NCBI RefSeq assembly: GCF_001642735.1
Contig: NZ_LWHM01000027.1
Span: 62,001-126,000, forward strand
Length of the DNA stretch: 64,000 nt
From: Pseudohongiella nitratireducens
Lineage (GTDB): Bacteria > Pseudomonadota > Gammaproteobacteria > Pseudomonadales > Pseudohongiellaceae
Reading direction: 5' to 3'
Shown: one piece after another, positions 35,669-45,292 of the stretch
How positions within the stretch are numbered: the first letter of the stretch is position 1
Layout of the letters: each line of letters starts with the position of its first letter
Position numbers and translations under genes: made by a program
The notes under the pieces: generated by a model
What the model was told of the DNA's origin: nothing
The model's database searches: none
Seen by the model: the letters and a program-made list of their open reading frames with translations, nothing else

Positions 35669-36582
35669 GGGGTATATTCCTGAATGGATTCGCCGCCCAG
35701 CAGGAAGTTGCCGGGGCTGTTTTCAAAGTCTCGAGCCATCCGGTTAAAGCGGGCCATGGTGTCGCGCAGATCGCGAATGGCTGGGTCCAGCCCGGTCAGG
35801 CTTTGCATACCGGCGTTAACCGCCTCGGCATTTTCATTTACCAACTGGTCCAGCCGTTCAACCAGCTGGTTGGCACTGGCAACGGAGGCTCGGGTTTCTT
35901 CCAGTATGGCACTGGTATGGCCTGCCGTTTCTGTCTGGATTTGTGTGACCAGCTTACTGATATCACGGCCTGCGGTGGCCATACTGTCCAGCGCTTCATG
36001 CAGACTTTCCTGTTCCGCCGCCAGGGACTGAGTCATGGCGCTGAGATTACTTAATACATCACTGATATGAGTGACATTGTTGTCAGAAAGAATATTGTTG
36101 CCGCGACCGACCAGTGAAGAGAGCTCCATCAACAGCTCATCCGCATCACCGCGCAACTGTTCCAGAGAGGAAGGTTCAGCAACAATAACCGGTACACCGC
36201 TGGTTGTTTCCAACAGTAAAGGGCTCTCTGGCATGCCCTGGGACAGTGATATGCCGGCCGCCCCGGTGATGTTCAGCAGTGTCAGGCGGGCGGCGGTATC
36301 TGTTTTGATAGGGGTGCGACCATTCACCCGGATGCGGGCCCAGACCTGGCGGGGATCCTCGGGGTCCAGGCTTAAGGTGCTGACCTCACCGACCCGGATA
36401 CCATTGTATTGCACCGGGTTGCCGACACTTAATCCGGAGACGGCTTCCCGGAATACGACATCGTAATTGTCAAAGGCCTGATCGCCATCGCTTTGGCTGA
36501 GCCACAGCGCAACTGCCAGCAGCGCAGCAATGCCGCTTAGGGTGAAAAGGCCGATAAGTATGTGGTGTGCCCGTGTTTCCAT
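35665..36582 (-). CDS. MCE-family lipid transport protein (MlaD-like)
   Basis: 305 aa, one N-terminal transmembrane helix (LIGLFTLSGIAALLAVALWL), then an MCE domain at 40-115 (YDVVFREAVSGLSVGNPVQY, GIRVGEVSTLSLDPEDPRQV). The C-terminal half is a long helical/coiled-coil region (SAMTQSLAAEQESLHEALDS), typical of MCE proteins that form tubes across the periplasm. It likely carries lipids between the inner membrane transporter and the outer membrane lipoprotein encoded next. Confidence 0.9.
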   Translation of the reverse strand: METRAHHILIGLFTLSGIAALLAVALWLSQSDGDQAFDNYDVVFREAVSGLSVGNPVQYNGIRVGEVSTLSLDPEDPRQVWARIRVNGRTPIKTDTAARLTLLNITGAAGISLSQGMPESPLLLETTSGVPVIVAEPSSLEQLRGDADELLMELSSLVGRGNNILSDNNVTHISDVLSNLSAMTQSLAAEQESLHEALDSMATAGRDISKLVTQIQTETAGHTSAILEETRASVASANQLVERLDQLVNENAEAVNAGMQSLTGLDPAIRDLRDTMARFNRMARDFENSPGNFLLGGESIQEYTP

Positions 36583-36594
36583 GAATGTACCCTG

Positions 36595-37452
36595 CTAATC
36601 GTTAGTGCGCCGTGGAGGTGAGCCAAAGCCATCGGATTTCACGTGCGACCCACTAGATGCCGTGTTGTCGTCCGTGGGGTAACTTTTTGCTGTTGCCCGC
36701 CCGCGAGGGCCAGCAAAGTATGACTGTATCCACGAATCGTCGGTTTGTGCAACTTCGGCCAGTGGTCCGACCACTAAAACCTGTTGCTGTGACAAGACGG
36801 CGATACGGTCACAGGCTGCGTGCAAGGAGTCCAGGTCGTGTGTCACCATCAGTACTGTCAGGCCAAAGGCGTCGCGCAGCGTCAGCAGCAGTTGATCAAA
36901 GGCAGCCGCACCAATGGGGTCCAGCCCGGCTGTTGGCTCGTCCAGAAACAGAATATCCGGGTCTAATGCCAGCGCTCGCGCCAGTGCTGCCCGTTTGATC
37001 ATACCGCCAGACAGATCGGCCGGGTAGAGGTCACCCGCATGCGGCGGCAGACCGGCAATGGCAATTTTGACAGCTGCGATATCAGCAGCCATCCGAGTAG
37101 ACAGACCGCGATGCTCTATCAACGGCAAGGAAACATTCTCTGTCACCGTCAGTGAAGAGAATAAAGCGCCTTGCTGAAACAGGACGCCGATGCGTTGCCG
37201 AATCTGCAACCGTTCTGTTTCATTGGCACTGGCCATATCACTGCCAAACAGACTGATTTCACCGGCAACGGGGCGTTGTAAGCCGACAATGCTTCTTAAC
37301 AGCACGGATTTGCCGGTGCCGGAACCACCAACAATACCCAGGATTTCTCCAGGCCGGACATCCAGGTCAAGATCACGGTGAACATAACGGCCATCAAAGG
37401 CATTACTGAGGCCACGAATACTGACAATAGCATTGTTGTCCGGGTTCACCAT
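36595..37452 (-). CDS. MCE-system ABC transporter ATP-binding protein (MlaF-like)
   Basis: 285 aa ABC ATPase. Walker A GGSGTGKSVLL near residue 42, Q-loop LFQQGALFSSLTVTENVSLP, signature LSGGMIKRAALARAL near 150, Walker B ILFLDEPTAGLDP near 170, VTHDLDSL. The SGGM-x-(K/R)-R wording and the LFQQGALFSSLTV Q-loop are typical of MlaF. About 45 residues beyond the core form a polar tail. It overlaps the permease by 7 bp. Confidence 0.92.
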   Translation of the reverse strand: MVNPDNNAIVSIRGLSNAFDGRYVHRDLDLDVRPGEILGIVGGSGTGKSVLLRSIVGLQRPVAGEISLFGSDMASANETERLQIRQRIGVLFQQGALFSSLTVTENVSLPLIEHRGLSTRMAADIAAVKIAIAGLPPHAGDLYPADLSGGMIKRAALARALALDPDILFLDEPTAGLDPIGAAAFDQLLLTLRDAFGLTVLMVTHDLDSLHAACDRIAVLSQQQVLVVGPLAEVAQTDDSWIQSYFAGPRGRATAKSYPTDDNTASSGSHVKSDGFGSPPRRTND

Positions 37453-38561
37453 CCCATCTCCATATAAAACAGGGCGGCGATGGCATCGACCACAATGACA
37501 AAGAAAATCGACTGAACCACGGCAGAGGTTGTGCGCTCACCAACGGAGCGGGCACTACCGGTAACTTTAAAGCCCTCCAGGCAACCGATCAGGGCGACGA
37601 TAGCTGCAAATAAAGGCGCTTTGGCAAGACCGAGCCACATATGGCGAATCGGGATTTCCTGCAGGATACCGAGGAATCTGGCCAGACTGATGTCCAGGGA
37701 GAGGATAGCGACTGCTGCACCACCTGCCAACCCGGACATAATGGAGAGGAATGACAGCAAAGGCATGACGATAAGCAAGGCGATGAAGCGGGGCAGGACC
37801 AGTATGTCAATCTGGTTCAGGCCCATTACCTCCAGAGCATCGACTTCTTCATTCACTTTCATGGCACCAATTTGAGCAGTAAATGCACTCGCGGTCCGTC
37901 CCGCAAGCAGGATGGCCGCCAGCATGACACCCAGTTCACGCATGAATGCGTAGGCGACCAGGTCGACCGTGTATTGTGTGGCGCCGAATGACTCAAGGAC
38001 AGTGGCCCCCAAAAAGGCCACCACGGCACCAACCAAAAAATTGAGCAGGGCAACGATGGGAACGGCATTCAGCCCTGCCTGGTGCATTTGCACCGTCAGC
38101 GCTGTCAGTCGCCAGCGCCACGGTGTGAGCAGTGTGACAGCAAGCCGGGTCAGGGTCAGACCAAAAAAACCAAAGAATTGCATAGTTTGCCGGCAGGCAT
38201 TGATGACCTGTTCGCCTAGAGAAGCAATTTGATCAATCAAGGAAAAGCGAGTACTTACTTTCGCTTCTTTGTCTTCTGGCATATGGCGGGCGACACTAAG
38301 TAACAACCCTCGTTGTGATGCGGAGAGACTTTCACATTCACTGACCAGTTCAGTCACCCGGGCTGACCCCAGCAATTGCACCAGCAGCCCCGCACCTGCT
38401 GTATCAATGCCTGTCAATTGACTGGCATCCAACGCGCTGATAGTGGAGTCTGGCACAATAGCATGGCGGTGGAGTTGAACATAGTTGTCCAATGTCCAGT
38501 CCCCGCTTATGACGAGTCGTGTCGGGTTGGCAGGGTCTGTCGACAGAGGTGCTGTCGTCAT
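37446..38561 (-). CDS. MCE-system ABC permease with N-terminal STAS-like domain (MlaE-like)
   Basis: 371 aa from the ATG at 38561, which has GGAAG 9 bp upstream. Residues 10-100 look like a STAS domain (LVISGDWTLDNYVQLHRHAI, GIDTAGAGLLVQLL). The rest is an MlaE permease: ARTASAFTAQIGAMKVNEEV reads here as LAGRTASAFTAQIGAMKVNE, then VDALEVMGLNQIDILVLPR and a C-terminal helix. The STAS fusion occurs in the MlaE family (in E. coli the STAS protein MlaB is separate). First gene of a four-gene lipid transport operon. Confidence 0.9.
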   Translation of the reverse strand: MTTAPLSTDPANPTRLVISGDWTLDNYVQLHRHAIVPDSTISALDASQLTGIDTAGAGLLVQLLGSARVTELVSECESLSASQRGLLLSVARHMPEDKEAKVSTRFSLIDQIASLGEQVINACRQTMQFFGFFGLTLTRLAVTLLTPWRWRLTALTVQMHQAGLNAVPIVALLNFLVGAVVAFLGATVLESFGATQYTVDLVAYAFMRELGVMLAAILLAGRTASAFTAQIGAMKVNEEVDALEVMGLNQIDILVLPRFIALLIVMPLLSFLSIMSGLAGGAAVAILSLDISLARFLGILQEIPIRHMWLGLAKAPLFAAIVALIGCLEGFKVTGSARSVGERTTSAVVQSIFFVIVVDAIAALFYMEMGW

Positions 38562-38643
38562 GAAAGGCAACTTCCGAATGCAATCGAATCATCATAGTAT
38601 CGGGGCATGATCACGGGATCAAGACAGACATTGCAGGATTAAC

Positions 38644-39315
38644 ATGCAACAGCAGAGCGATTTTTTTCTTAGTACAGACCAGGATGAGCAACTGGCTATT
38701 GGCCCCGGCGCTTTTTGTTTTAAAGGCGCGATCATCCAGGATGGCGTCGAGATTATTCGGGCGGTTAACGATGTTGTGGCCAAGGCCGAGTTTCGCCACC
38801 TGATAACACCAGGCGGGCGGCGCATGTCTGTCGCTATGTCCAACTGCGGTCGTCAGGGTTGGGTATCTGATCATGCAGGATATCGCTATCAGACCACTGA
38901 TCCACTGACCGGTAATGCCTGGCCCGTGATGCCGCGTATTTTGCTGGCAACTGCACAGAGTCTGGCTGCGCGTGCAGGGTTTGGCAATTTTAATCCTGAT
39001 GTCTGCCTGATCAACCGATATCGCGCCGGTGATCGTATGGGGCTGCACCAGGACAGAGATGAAGGCAATGTCACAGCACCCATTGTCTCGCTATCACTGG
39101 GGTTGCCGGCGACATTCATCTGGGGTGGATTACAAAGATCCGGCCCCACTCAGCGATTTATTCTTGAACATGGTGATGCCGTTGTCTGGGGTGGCGAAGA
39201 TCGCTTGCGTTTCCATGGAGTGGCGCCGCTGAAGGCAGGTGAGCACCCACTGACCAAAGATTGCCGGATCAACATCACCTTTCGCCAAACAGGCAGCCTG
39301 GATACATGCAGGTGA
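38644..39315 (+). CDS. alkB: Alkylated DNA repair dioxygenase AlkB
   Basis: Fe(II)/2-oxoglutarate enzyme that removes methyl groups from 1-methyladenine and 3-methylcytosine. 223 aa. Metal and co-substrate residues are visible: NRYRAGDRMGLHQDRDEGN (His-x-Asp), GDAVVWGGEDRLRFHGVAPL (distal His) and RINITFRQTG (2-oxoglutarate arginine). AGGA precedes the ATG. It stands alone between the divergent MCE operon and convergent copA. Confidence 0.95.
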   Translation: MQQQSDFFLSTDQDEQLAIGPGAFCFKGAIIQDGVEIIRAVNDVVAKAEFRHLITPGGRRMSVAMSNCGRQGWVSDHAGYRYQTTDPLTGNAWPVMPRILLATAQSLAARAGFGNFNPDVCLINRYRAGDRMGLHQDRDEGNVTAPIVSLSLGLPATFIWGGLQRSGPTQRFILEHGDAVVWGGEDRLRFHGVAPLKAGEHPLTKDCRINITFRQTGSLDTCR

Positions 39316-39368
39316 ATGCCGATCAACACCGTATGCTCTCCCAGCAGGACCAGCAGGGCATACAGGTG

Positions 39369-41816
39369 TCACGTGGCAAGAGAAACGCGGCGCAGCCGCA
39401 GTGCATTAGTAATCACAAACACGCTGGAGAAGGCCATGGCTCCGGCTGCCAGCATGGGAGATAACAGCAGCCCGGTCACTGGGTACAGCATGCCTGCAGC
39501 AACGGGAATCAGTGCTGTATTGTAGGCAAAGGCCCAGAACAGGTTTTGGCGAATATTACGCAAGGTCGCCTGGCTGATGGCGAAGGCGTTTACTACGCCA
39601 TTCAGATCATCTCGCATCAGCACCACGTCGGCTGATTCAATTGCTACATCAGTGCCGCTGCCAATCGCAATGCCGACATCTGCGGCTGCCAGCGCTGGCG
39701 CATCATTGATGCCGTCCCCGACAAAAGCGATGGTGCCGTGGCGCTTCTGCAGCCGTTTTACGTTGTCGACTTTACCATCGGGAAGCACGTCGCCGAGTGC
39801 CTCATCAATACCAAGCTCAGATGCAATGGCCTCAGTGGTCGCCTGGGCGTCACCACTGATCATGACGACATGAAGGCCCAGTTCATGCAGGGACTGAATT
39901 GCTGATGCACTGCTGTCTTTGATCGGATCAGCCACCGCGATCAGCGCTTTTAATTCACCGTCCACGGCCAGACAGACGGTGGTCTGACCTTTAGCATTGA
40001 GTGCGGCCAGTGTCTCATCAGCATTCCCCAGGTCAATCCCGACTTGTGTCATGTAATGCGGGGCACCGATGTTTATGGCCTGTCCGTTAACCCTGGCCTG
40101 AATGCCTTGTCCTGTCGCTGATTGAACATCTGTCGCTCGCGGCAGAGTCAGGTTCTCATTTTGAGCTGCGCGAACGATAGCGTGTGCGATCGGGTGCTCT
40201 GATGCCTGTTCTACGGCAGCAGCAATACCGAGGAGTGAGGATTTGTCATCACTGCTGATGGGAATCAATGACTGTAAGGCTGGCTTACCAATGGTGACGG
40301 TGCCCGTTTTGTCCAGGGCGACGACCTGCACCTCTCGCAATTGCTGTAACGCCTGGCCTTTGCGAAACAGCACACCGAGCTCTGCTGCTCGTCCCATGCC
40401 GACCATGATGGAAGTTGGTGTGGCCAGACCCATGGCACAGGGGCAGGCAATGATCAGCACGGCGACAGCATTTACCATGGCCATCGCCAGGGAAGGGCCT
40501 GACCAAAACCAGATCACAAAGGTCAGCACAGCAATGGACATGACCACAGGGACAAACACAGCTGTGACTTTGTCTACCAGTGCCTGAACAGGCAGACTGG
40601 TCGATTGCGCATCTTCAACCAGGCGGATGATGCCAGCCAGCACGCTATCGTCACCGACATCAGTCGCTCTGATCAACAGGCTGCCGCTTTGGTTGACGGT
40701 ACCGCCAACGACTTTGTCGCCCTCGCCACGGGCAGCCGGTTCAGGTTCACCGGTCATCATGGATTCGTCGACATAGCTGCTGCCTTCAATGATCACTCCG
40801 TCCACCGGGATTTTCTCGCCGGGACGGATCAGTACCTGGTCATCGCTTTGCACCTCAGCGATATCAATATCCAAGTAGTCCTCTCCCTGTTTAACCCTGG
40901 CTTGCCGTGCCTGGAGGCTCATCAGGTGGCGGATGGCGTCTCCGGTGCGTCCTTTGGCCCGGGCTTCCAGCCAGCGTCCGGCCAGTATCAGGGTCACGAT
41001 CACGGCTGATGCCTCAAAATAAACGAAACGCGAAGATTCAGGGAGTAACTGGCCGGCAAAAGTAGCTATCGTCGAATAACTCCACGCCGCCAGGGCGCCC
41101 AGCGCAACCAAAGAGTTCATGTCAGGGCTGCCCCGAACCAGCAGCGGCAAACCGATCTTCAGGAATCGCCAGCCGGGAATAAACAGGACGACGGAAGCCA
41201 GCGCAAATTGCACTGTCCAGTAGGCAGACTGATCCAGCTGCTGCAAAATCCAGTGGTGTAGCGGCGGATAGAGATGGCCACCCATCTCGGCAATGAATAT
41301 GGGCAAAGTCAGTATGGCCGCTACCAGTAAATCCCGTCTTAAAGCGCGTTGTTCCTCTTCTCGGCGATCCGGCCCGGGACTGTTTTGCTCAGAGCGTTTG
41401 ATGTGCGCCTGATACCCCTGGCCCGCAATGGCCTTGATCAATGACTGAGTGTCAGGGGCTTTCGCAAGCAGCTCCACGGTTGCTGATTCTGTAGCCAGGT
41501 TGACCTGTGCCGATACTACTGAATCCAAGCTCTCCAGTGCAGACTGCACGCGATTAACGCAGGATGCACAGTGCATGCCTTCAATCTCCAGGCGAAGGGT
41601 TTGCGTTGGTATCGCAAGGCCTGCCTCAGACAAGGCTTGCTGAGCGTTTGACAGGGTAGCTGCAGAGGACAATTCTGACTGGAACGAGGCAGTCTCACTG
41701 GCCAGGTTGACGGCGACATGGCTGAAACCATCGACAGCTGCCAGTGCTTTTTCCGCCCGACTGACGCAAGAGGCGCAGTGCATGCCTTGCACGGGTATAC
41801 GAACATCCTGGCTCAT
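39369..41816 (-). CDS. copA: Copper-exporting P1B-type ATPase CopA
   Basis: Pumps Cu(I) out of the cytoplasm. 815 aa from the ATG at 41816. Two N-terminal HMA domains each with GMHCASC (cysteines 14/17 and about 83/86), the transmembrane metal site [13 protein letters not shown], the phosphorylation loop [10 protein letters not shown], the TGE motif MMTGEPEP and the hinge [17 protein letters not shown]. It is downstream of and overlaps cueR by 4 bp (cueR stop within the copA start region), so both genes share one promoter. Confidence 0.96.
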   Translation of the reverse strand: MSQDVRIPVQGMHCASCVSRAEKALAAVDGFSHVAVNLASETASFQSELSSAATLSNAQQALSEAGLAIPTQTLRLEIEGMHCASCVNRVQSALESLDSVVSAQVNLATESATVELLAKAPDTQSLIKAIAGQGYQAHIKRSEQNSPGPDRREEEQRALRRDLLVAAILTLPIFIAEMGGHLYPPLHHWILQQLDQSAYWTVQFALASVVLFIPGWRFLKIGLPLLVRGSPDMNSLVALGALAAWSYSTIATFAGQLLPESSRFVYFEASAVIVTLILAGRWLEARAKGRTGDAIRHLMSLQARQARVKQGEDYLDIDIAEVQSDDQVLIRPGEKIPVDGVIIEGSSYVDESMMTGEPEPAARGEGDKVVGGTVNQSGSLLIRATDVGDDSVLAGIIRLVEDAQSTSLPVQALVDKVTAVFVPVVMSIAVLTFVIWFWSGPSLAMAMVNAVAVLIIACPCAMGLATPTSIMVGMGRAAELGVLFRKGQALQQLREVQVVALDKTGTVTIGKPALQSLIPISSDDKSSLLGIAAAVEQASEHPIAHAIVRAAQNENLTLPRATDVQSATGQGIQARVNGQAINIGAPHYMTQVGIDLGNADETLAALNAKGQTTVCLAVDGELKALIAVADPIKDSSASAIQSLHELGLHVVMISGDAQATTEAIASELGIDEALGDVLPDGKVDNVKRLQKRHGTIAFVGDGINDAPALAAADVGIAIGSGTDVAIESADVVLMRDDLNGVVNAFAISQATLRNIRQNLFWAFAYNTALIPVAAGMLYPVTGLLLSPMLAAGAMAFSSVFVITNALRLRRVSLAT

Positions 41817-42220
41817 GATGCCTCCATAGAATCGATTTTCTTTAAGATGGCGCAATCGGGATTATTGCCGCCGGGGCACTGGCTGATCATTTCTTGCAGC
41901 ATGGAAATCATTTGTGTCAGTCGTTGTTGCTGTTCATGCAGCTCCTGCAGGTGATCTTCGGCAACCGATTTCACCTCACTGCTGGCGCGTTGAGGGTCAT
42001 TGCGCAGATGCAGCAAATCGCTTATCTGAGCGGTGGAAAAACCCAGGTCGCGTGCATGTCTGATGAATATCAAAGTAGAAATCGCCGCCGGCGTGTACAG
42101 CCGGTATCCTGAGTCACTGCGGGTAGCCGGCTCAATCAGGCCGATCTGCTCATAGTGGCGAAGCATTTTGGCACTGACGCCACTTTGCCTTGCTGCCTCT
42201 CCAATGTTGATCATCGACAT
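41813..42220 (-). CDS. cueR: Cu(I)-responsive MerR-family regulator CueR
   Basis: 135 aa. MerR helix-turn-helix [31 protein letters not shown], then the dimerisation helix [20 protein letters not shown]. The C-terminal metal loop CPGGNNPDC has the two cysteines eight residues apart, as in CueR. It activates copA in response to copper. The start has GAGGA 6 bp upstream. Confidence 0.93.
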   Translation of the reverse strand: MSMINIGEAARQSGVSAKMLRHYEQIGLIEPATRSDSGYRLYTPAAISTLIFIRHARDLGFSTAQISDLLHLRNDPQRASSEVKSVAEDHLQELHEQQQRLTQMISMLQEMISQCPGGNNPDCAILKKIDSMEAS

Positions 42221-42272
42221 CGTGATTCCTCACCTGTTAATCAGGTACGATTGATAGTTGAACTGAGTTTCA

Positions 42273-42293
42273 ACCTTGACACTATGTCAAGGT
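42273..42293 (-). promoter_or_regulatory. CueR operator in the cueR-copA promoter
   Basis: A perfect 9-bp inverted repeat, arms ACCTTGACA and TGTCAAGGT with a CTA centre. On the minus strand a -35-like TTGACC overlaps its upstream edge, and the repeat would fill the long (about 19 bp) spacer typical of MerR-family promoters. It is 53 bp before the cueR start. Confidence 0.8.
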
Positions 42294-42351
42294 CAAGCAA
42301 AGTTTTGCAAATGCCGTTAAACTTGGCAGGACGTACCATTGAGGACATGAC

Positions 42352-42552
42352 ATGCGATACCTGTTAGCTTTGTTGCTGCCGCCGGTTGCCGTATTTCTTT
42401 GCGGCAAGCCCTTTCAGGGTATTCTGAATATTATTCTGACCCTGTGCTTCTGGGTACCGGGCATGATTCACGCCGTGCTGGTTGTTCACAATCACCTGGA
42501 AGACAAGCGTGCCGATCGCATCATCAAGGCGGTTGGCAGTCATAAACGCTAA
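42352..42552 (+). CDS. YqaE/Pmp3-family small membrane protein
   Basis: 66 aa with two hydrophobic helices: LLALLLPPVAVFLCGKPFQG and ILNIILTLCFWVPGMIHAVLVV. The LPPVAVFL...G and W-x-PG-x-IHA pattern is the Pmp3/YqaE family, small proteins linked to membrane potential and stress. GAGGAC precedes the ATG. Probably co-transcribed with the next gene, 15 bp away. Confidence 0.9.
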   Translation: MRYLLALLLPPVAVFLCGKPFQGILNIILTLCFWVPGMIHAVLVVHNHLEDKRADRIIKAVGSHKR

Positions 42553-42567
42553 GGGAGACGTTAAACG

Positions 42568-43224
42568 ATGATCAATCGCAAATTTGGCCTGCGAGGCTTA
42601 ATGATATTAACACTCGCCGCTGCACTGGCATCATGCCAGTCAGCTTATTACGGCACCATGGAAAGGTTGGGCGTACCGAAACGGGAAATTATGGTCAGCC
42701 GCATTTCCGAGGCGCAAGAGGCGCAGGAAGAAGGTCAGGAACAATTCAAGGATGCCCTGGAGCAATTCCGTAGTGTGGTTAATTTCGACGGTGGCGAGCT
42801 GCAGTCAGTTTACGATCGTCTGGATGCGGAGTTCCAGGACAGCGAAGCGGCGGCTGACCGGATCAGAAACCGAATTCGTGCGGTAGAAGATGTGGCTGAT
42901 GCGCTGTTTGATGAGTGGGAAGACGAGCTGGATCTGTATTCCAATGAAAGCCTGCGTCGTGACAGTGAGCGCCAGTTAGCAGATACGCAGCGTCGTTATC
43001 AACGCTTGTTGACTGCCATGCAGCGCGCGGAGGCAACCATTGATCCGGTCATGGATAATTTGCGCGACAATGTGCTTTATTTAAAGCACAACCTGAATGC
43101 ACGAGCGATTGCTTCAATTCGCGGTGAGCTGGACACCATCAATGCCGATGTAGATCGATTGATTGAGGCCATGGAAGCCGCAATCGCAGAATCAGATCGG
43201 TTTATCAGTGAAATGCAGGTCTGA
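42568..43224 (+). CDS. DUF2959-family lipoprotein
   Basis: 218 aa. Lipoprotein signal ILTLAAALASC with Cys near residue 23. The mature part begins YYGTMERLGVPKREIMVSRI and is otherwise nearly all charged helix with coiled-coil potential (QEAQEEGQEQFKDALEQFRS, SERQLADTQRRYQRLLTAMQ). This matches the DUF2959 family; function unknown. Confidence 0.8.
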   Translation: MINRKFGLRGLMILTLAAALASCQSAYYGTMERLGVPKREIMVSRISEAQEAQEEGQEQFKDALEQFRSVVNFDGGELQSVYDRLDAEFQDSEAAADRIRNRIRAVEDVADALFDEWEDELDLYSNESLRRDSERQLADTQRRYQRLLTAMQRAEATIDPVMDNLRDNVLYLKHNLNARAIASIRGELDTINADVDRLIEAMEAAIAESDRFISEMQV

Positions 43225-45207
43225 TCATTCGCAACATACCTGGTTACGTCCGGCATCTTTAGCCTGATATAACCGGGTATCTGCCAGGTTCAGCAGCTCA
43301 TCAAGTTCGTCTATATCACGCTTTGGCATCGTTGCCACGCCTATCGACACTGTCATCTGTAATGCCACATCGTTGCTGAGACGAGTGTTGGTATTGGCGA
43401 TATGCTCCCGTATGCTCTCAGCTTTTTGCAAGGCCTCTTCTTTACTCGCACCAGGCAAAAGCACGACAAACTCTTCTCCCCCAAAACGTGCCAGGATATC
43501 ACTTTTACGTAATTTCTCGGCACAGATGTGTGTCAGAGATACCAGTGCAGTATCACCATCAGTGTGCCCATAAGTATCATTGATTTGTTTAAAATGATCG
43601 ATATCCAGCAGCAATACAGAAACCGGTGATGACTCGACACCTTTTTTACCCATTTCCTGTGAGGCTAGCTCCCAGAAATACCGGCGATTGAAGACCCCGG
43701 TTAACGGATCAGTCCGTGCCTGTTCCTTCAAGGCATCTTCCAGTTCTGCCTGTTCGCTGAAATCCTGGACGCTGCAACGGCTCAGTACCAATGCCCCACT
43801 GCCATTGAAGCGAGGGGTAAAGGAGCAAACTGATGGAATGGCTGCACCATTTTTTGCTTTGATGGTCAAACGTCGTTGCTTGATACGCTTTGGCTGTTGA
43901 TCACCTGATTTTAGTTTTTGCAGATCAAAGGCGCCGGGGTCGTCCAATAAATCACTCAAGCGCATTTTGCCAATCATTTCCTGTTTCTTATAGCCTACCA
44001 GGTCCACCAGAGCACGATTGACCCGTTTGACATAGCCATCCGCATCAAATGTCAGATAACCGATCGGTGCGTTGTCATAGAGGTCTTTCATCTCGCGGAT
44101 GAAATGGGTACGCGTCGCGCGATACCGTGTCACCAGAAATGCCTGTATGAGACAGGCGGCAACCAGTAACGTCACGAGTAAATAACCCGCCCAGCTGCGG
44201 AAAAATGTCCCGTCCATACGACTGGAGAAATCGGTCTGAACCACAGCGTACCAGCTACCATTCTGTATGCTGGGCACAACACCCAGGTCAGTGGCATAGC
44301 GTCCGTCCAGTGTCTGTTCATCTGCCCCGGCAGGTTCGATGCGTCGATAGCTGAAGGACAGTTCACCTTCGTTATAGAGTCCATTGTCATTAGATTGCAT
44401 GGCGCTCCACAATGGTGACTTCCAGTCTTCCATCGTCAAGGAAGGCTGCTCCGTTTGCCAACCCCACTCATTTTCACGTTCGTGGTTGGACATCCAGTAG
44501 CCATCGGTATTGAGAAGCATGCCACGTTCGTCTTCGCGGAACAGGCTACGGAAACTGTTCAGTAAATGATTGGCCTTATAGTTCAGAACCAGCAATGCGC
44601 TGGTATTGGGGATATCGGCTGCTACGCGTTCTACGATCCGAATGACGGGCTGGTAAGGGATTTCAACCTGGCCCAGTTCGACATTCAGTTCCAGGGGGGA
44701 GATGTAGACTTCTTCATTAGCGAGCTGTTCGCCCTGGGTAACGTAGTCACGGCCTGATTTATCCTGCAGTTCGGAAACAGGCACAACATGGGCAGTTGAG
44801 TCCTCATAATTAATCCGGACCATTTCCATGCCATCCAGTGAAATGAGTCGGATTTGATCGTAATAGCCATAGCTGTCAGCGAAAGTGGCCAGGGTGTTTT
44901 CCAAAGCCATTCGTGCTTCAACGTTATCAGGTGCCTGCAAGAACGCTTCAATATCATTCAGCTCAGCCAGCAGGTGGGCATCCTGGACGGCGCGCAGCAA
45001 TTCAACATTGATCAGTTGTTCTGCCATGTCCAGACCATGCCCATGACTGACCAGCATTCTTTCACGCAAGCCGGACTCGAACACACGCTGCACGATGCCC
45101 AGTACCAGAAACAAGATAAGCAATGAGCCTGTTGACCAAAGTATAAATTTTCTGAAATAAGCAGACAGTGGCTGGTATTCGAACTCAGTCTTGCTTGATT
45201 TGGCCAT
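43225..45207 (-). CDS. Membrane diguanylate cyclase with Cache-like sensor and PAS domain
   Basis: 660 aa. Transmembrane helix near 20-40 (FILWSTGSLLILFLVLGIV), a periplasmic sensor region to about 335, second helix GYLLVTLLVAACLIQAFLV, a PAS domain at about 375-490 (YDNAPIGYLTFDADGYVKRV), and a GGDEF domain at the end (VLLLDIDHFKQINDTYGHTD, LARFGGEEFVVLLPG). The inhibitory RxxD site is present five residues before GGEEF (RKSD), so product feedback is expected. Makes cyclic di-GMP in response to an unknown extracellular ligand. Confidence 0.93.
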   Translation of the reverse strand: MAKSSKTEFEYQPLSAYFRKFILWSTGSLLILFLVLGIVQRVFESGLRERMLVSHGHGLDMAEQLINVELLRAVQDAHLLAELNDIEAFLQAPDNVEARMALENTLATFADSYGYYDQIRLISLDGMEMVRINYEDSTAHVVPVSELQDKSGRDYVTQGEQLANEEVYISPLELNVELGQVEIPYQPVIRIVERVAADIPNTSALLVLNYKANHLLNSFRSLFREDERGMLLNTDGYWMSNHERENEWGWQTEQPSLTMEDWKSPLWSAMQSNDNGLYNEGELSFSYRRIEPAGADEQTLDGRYATDLGVVPSIQNGSWYAVVQTDFSSRMDGTFFRSWAGYLLVTLLVAACLIQAFLVTRYRATRTHFIREMKDLYDNAPIGYLTFDADGYVKRVNRALVDLVGYKKQEMIGKMRLSDLLDDPGAFDLQKLKSGDQQPKRIKQRRLTIKAKNGAAIPSVCSFTPRFNGSGALVLSRCSVQDFSEQAELEDALKEQARTDPLTGVFNRRYFWELASQEMGKKGVESSPVSVLLLDIDHFKQINDTYGHTDGDTALVSLTHICAEKLRKSDILARFGGEEFVVLLPGASKEEALQKAESIREHIANTNTRLSNDVALQMTVSIGVATMPKRDIDELDELLNLADTRLYQAKDAGRNQVCCE

Positions 45208-45292
45208 GGGAGGAAATCCAATATTGAATCAGTTTGTTAGGTTATAACAATTATTCACGCTGCTCAAAGCTGAAAACGTATGGAGGGGCAGC

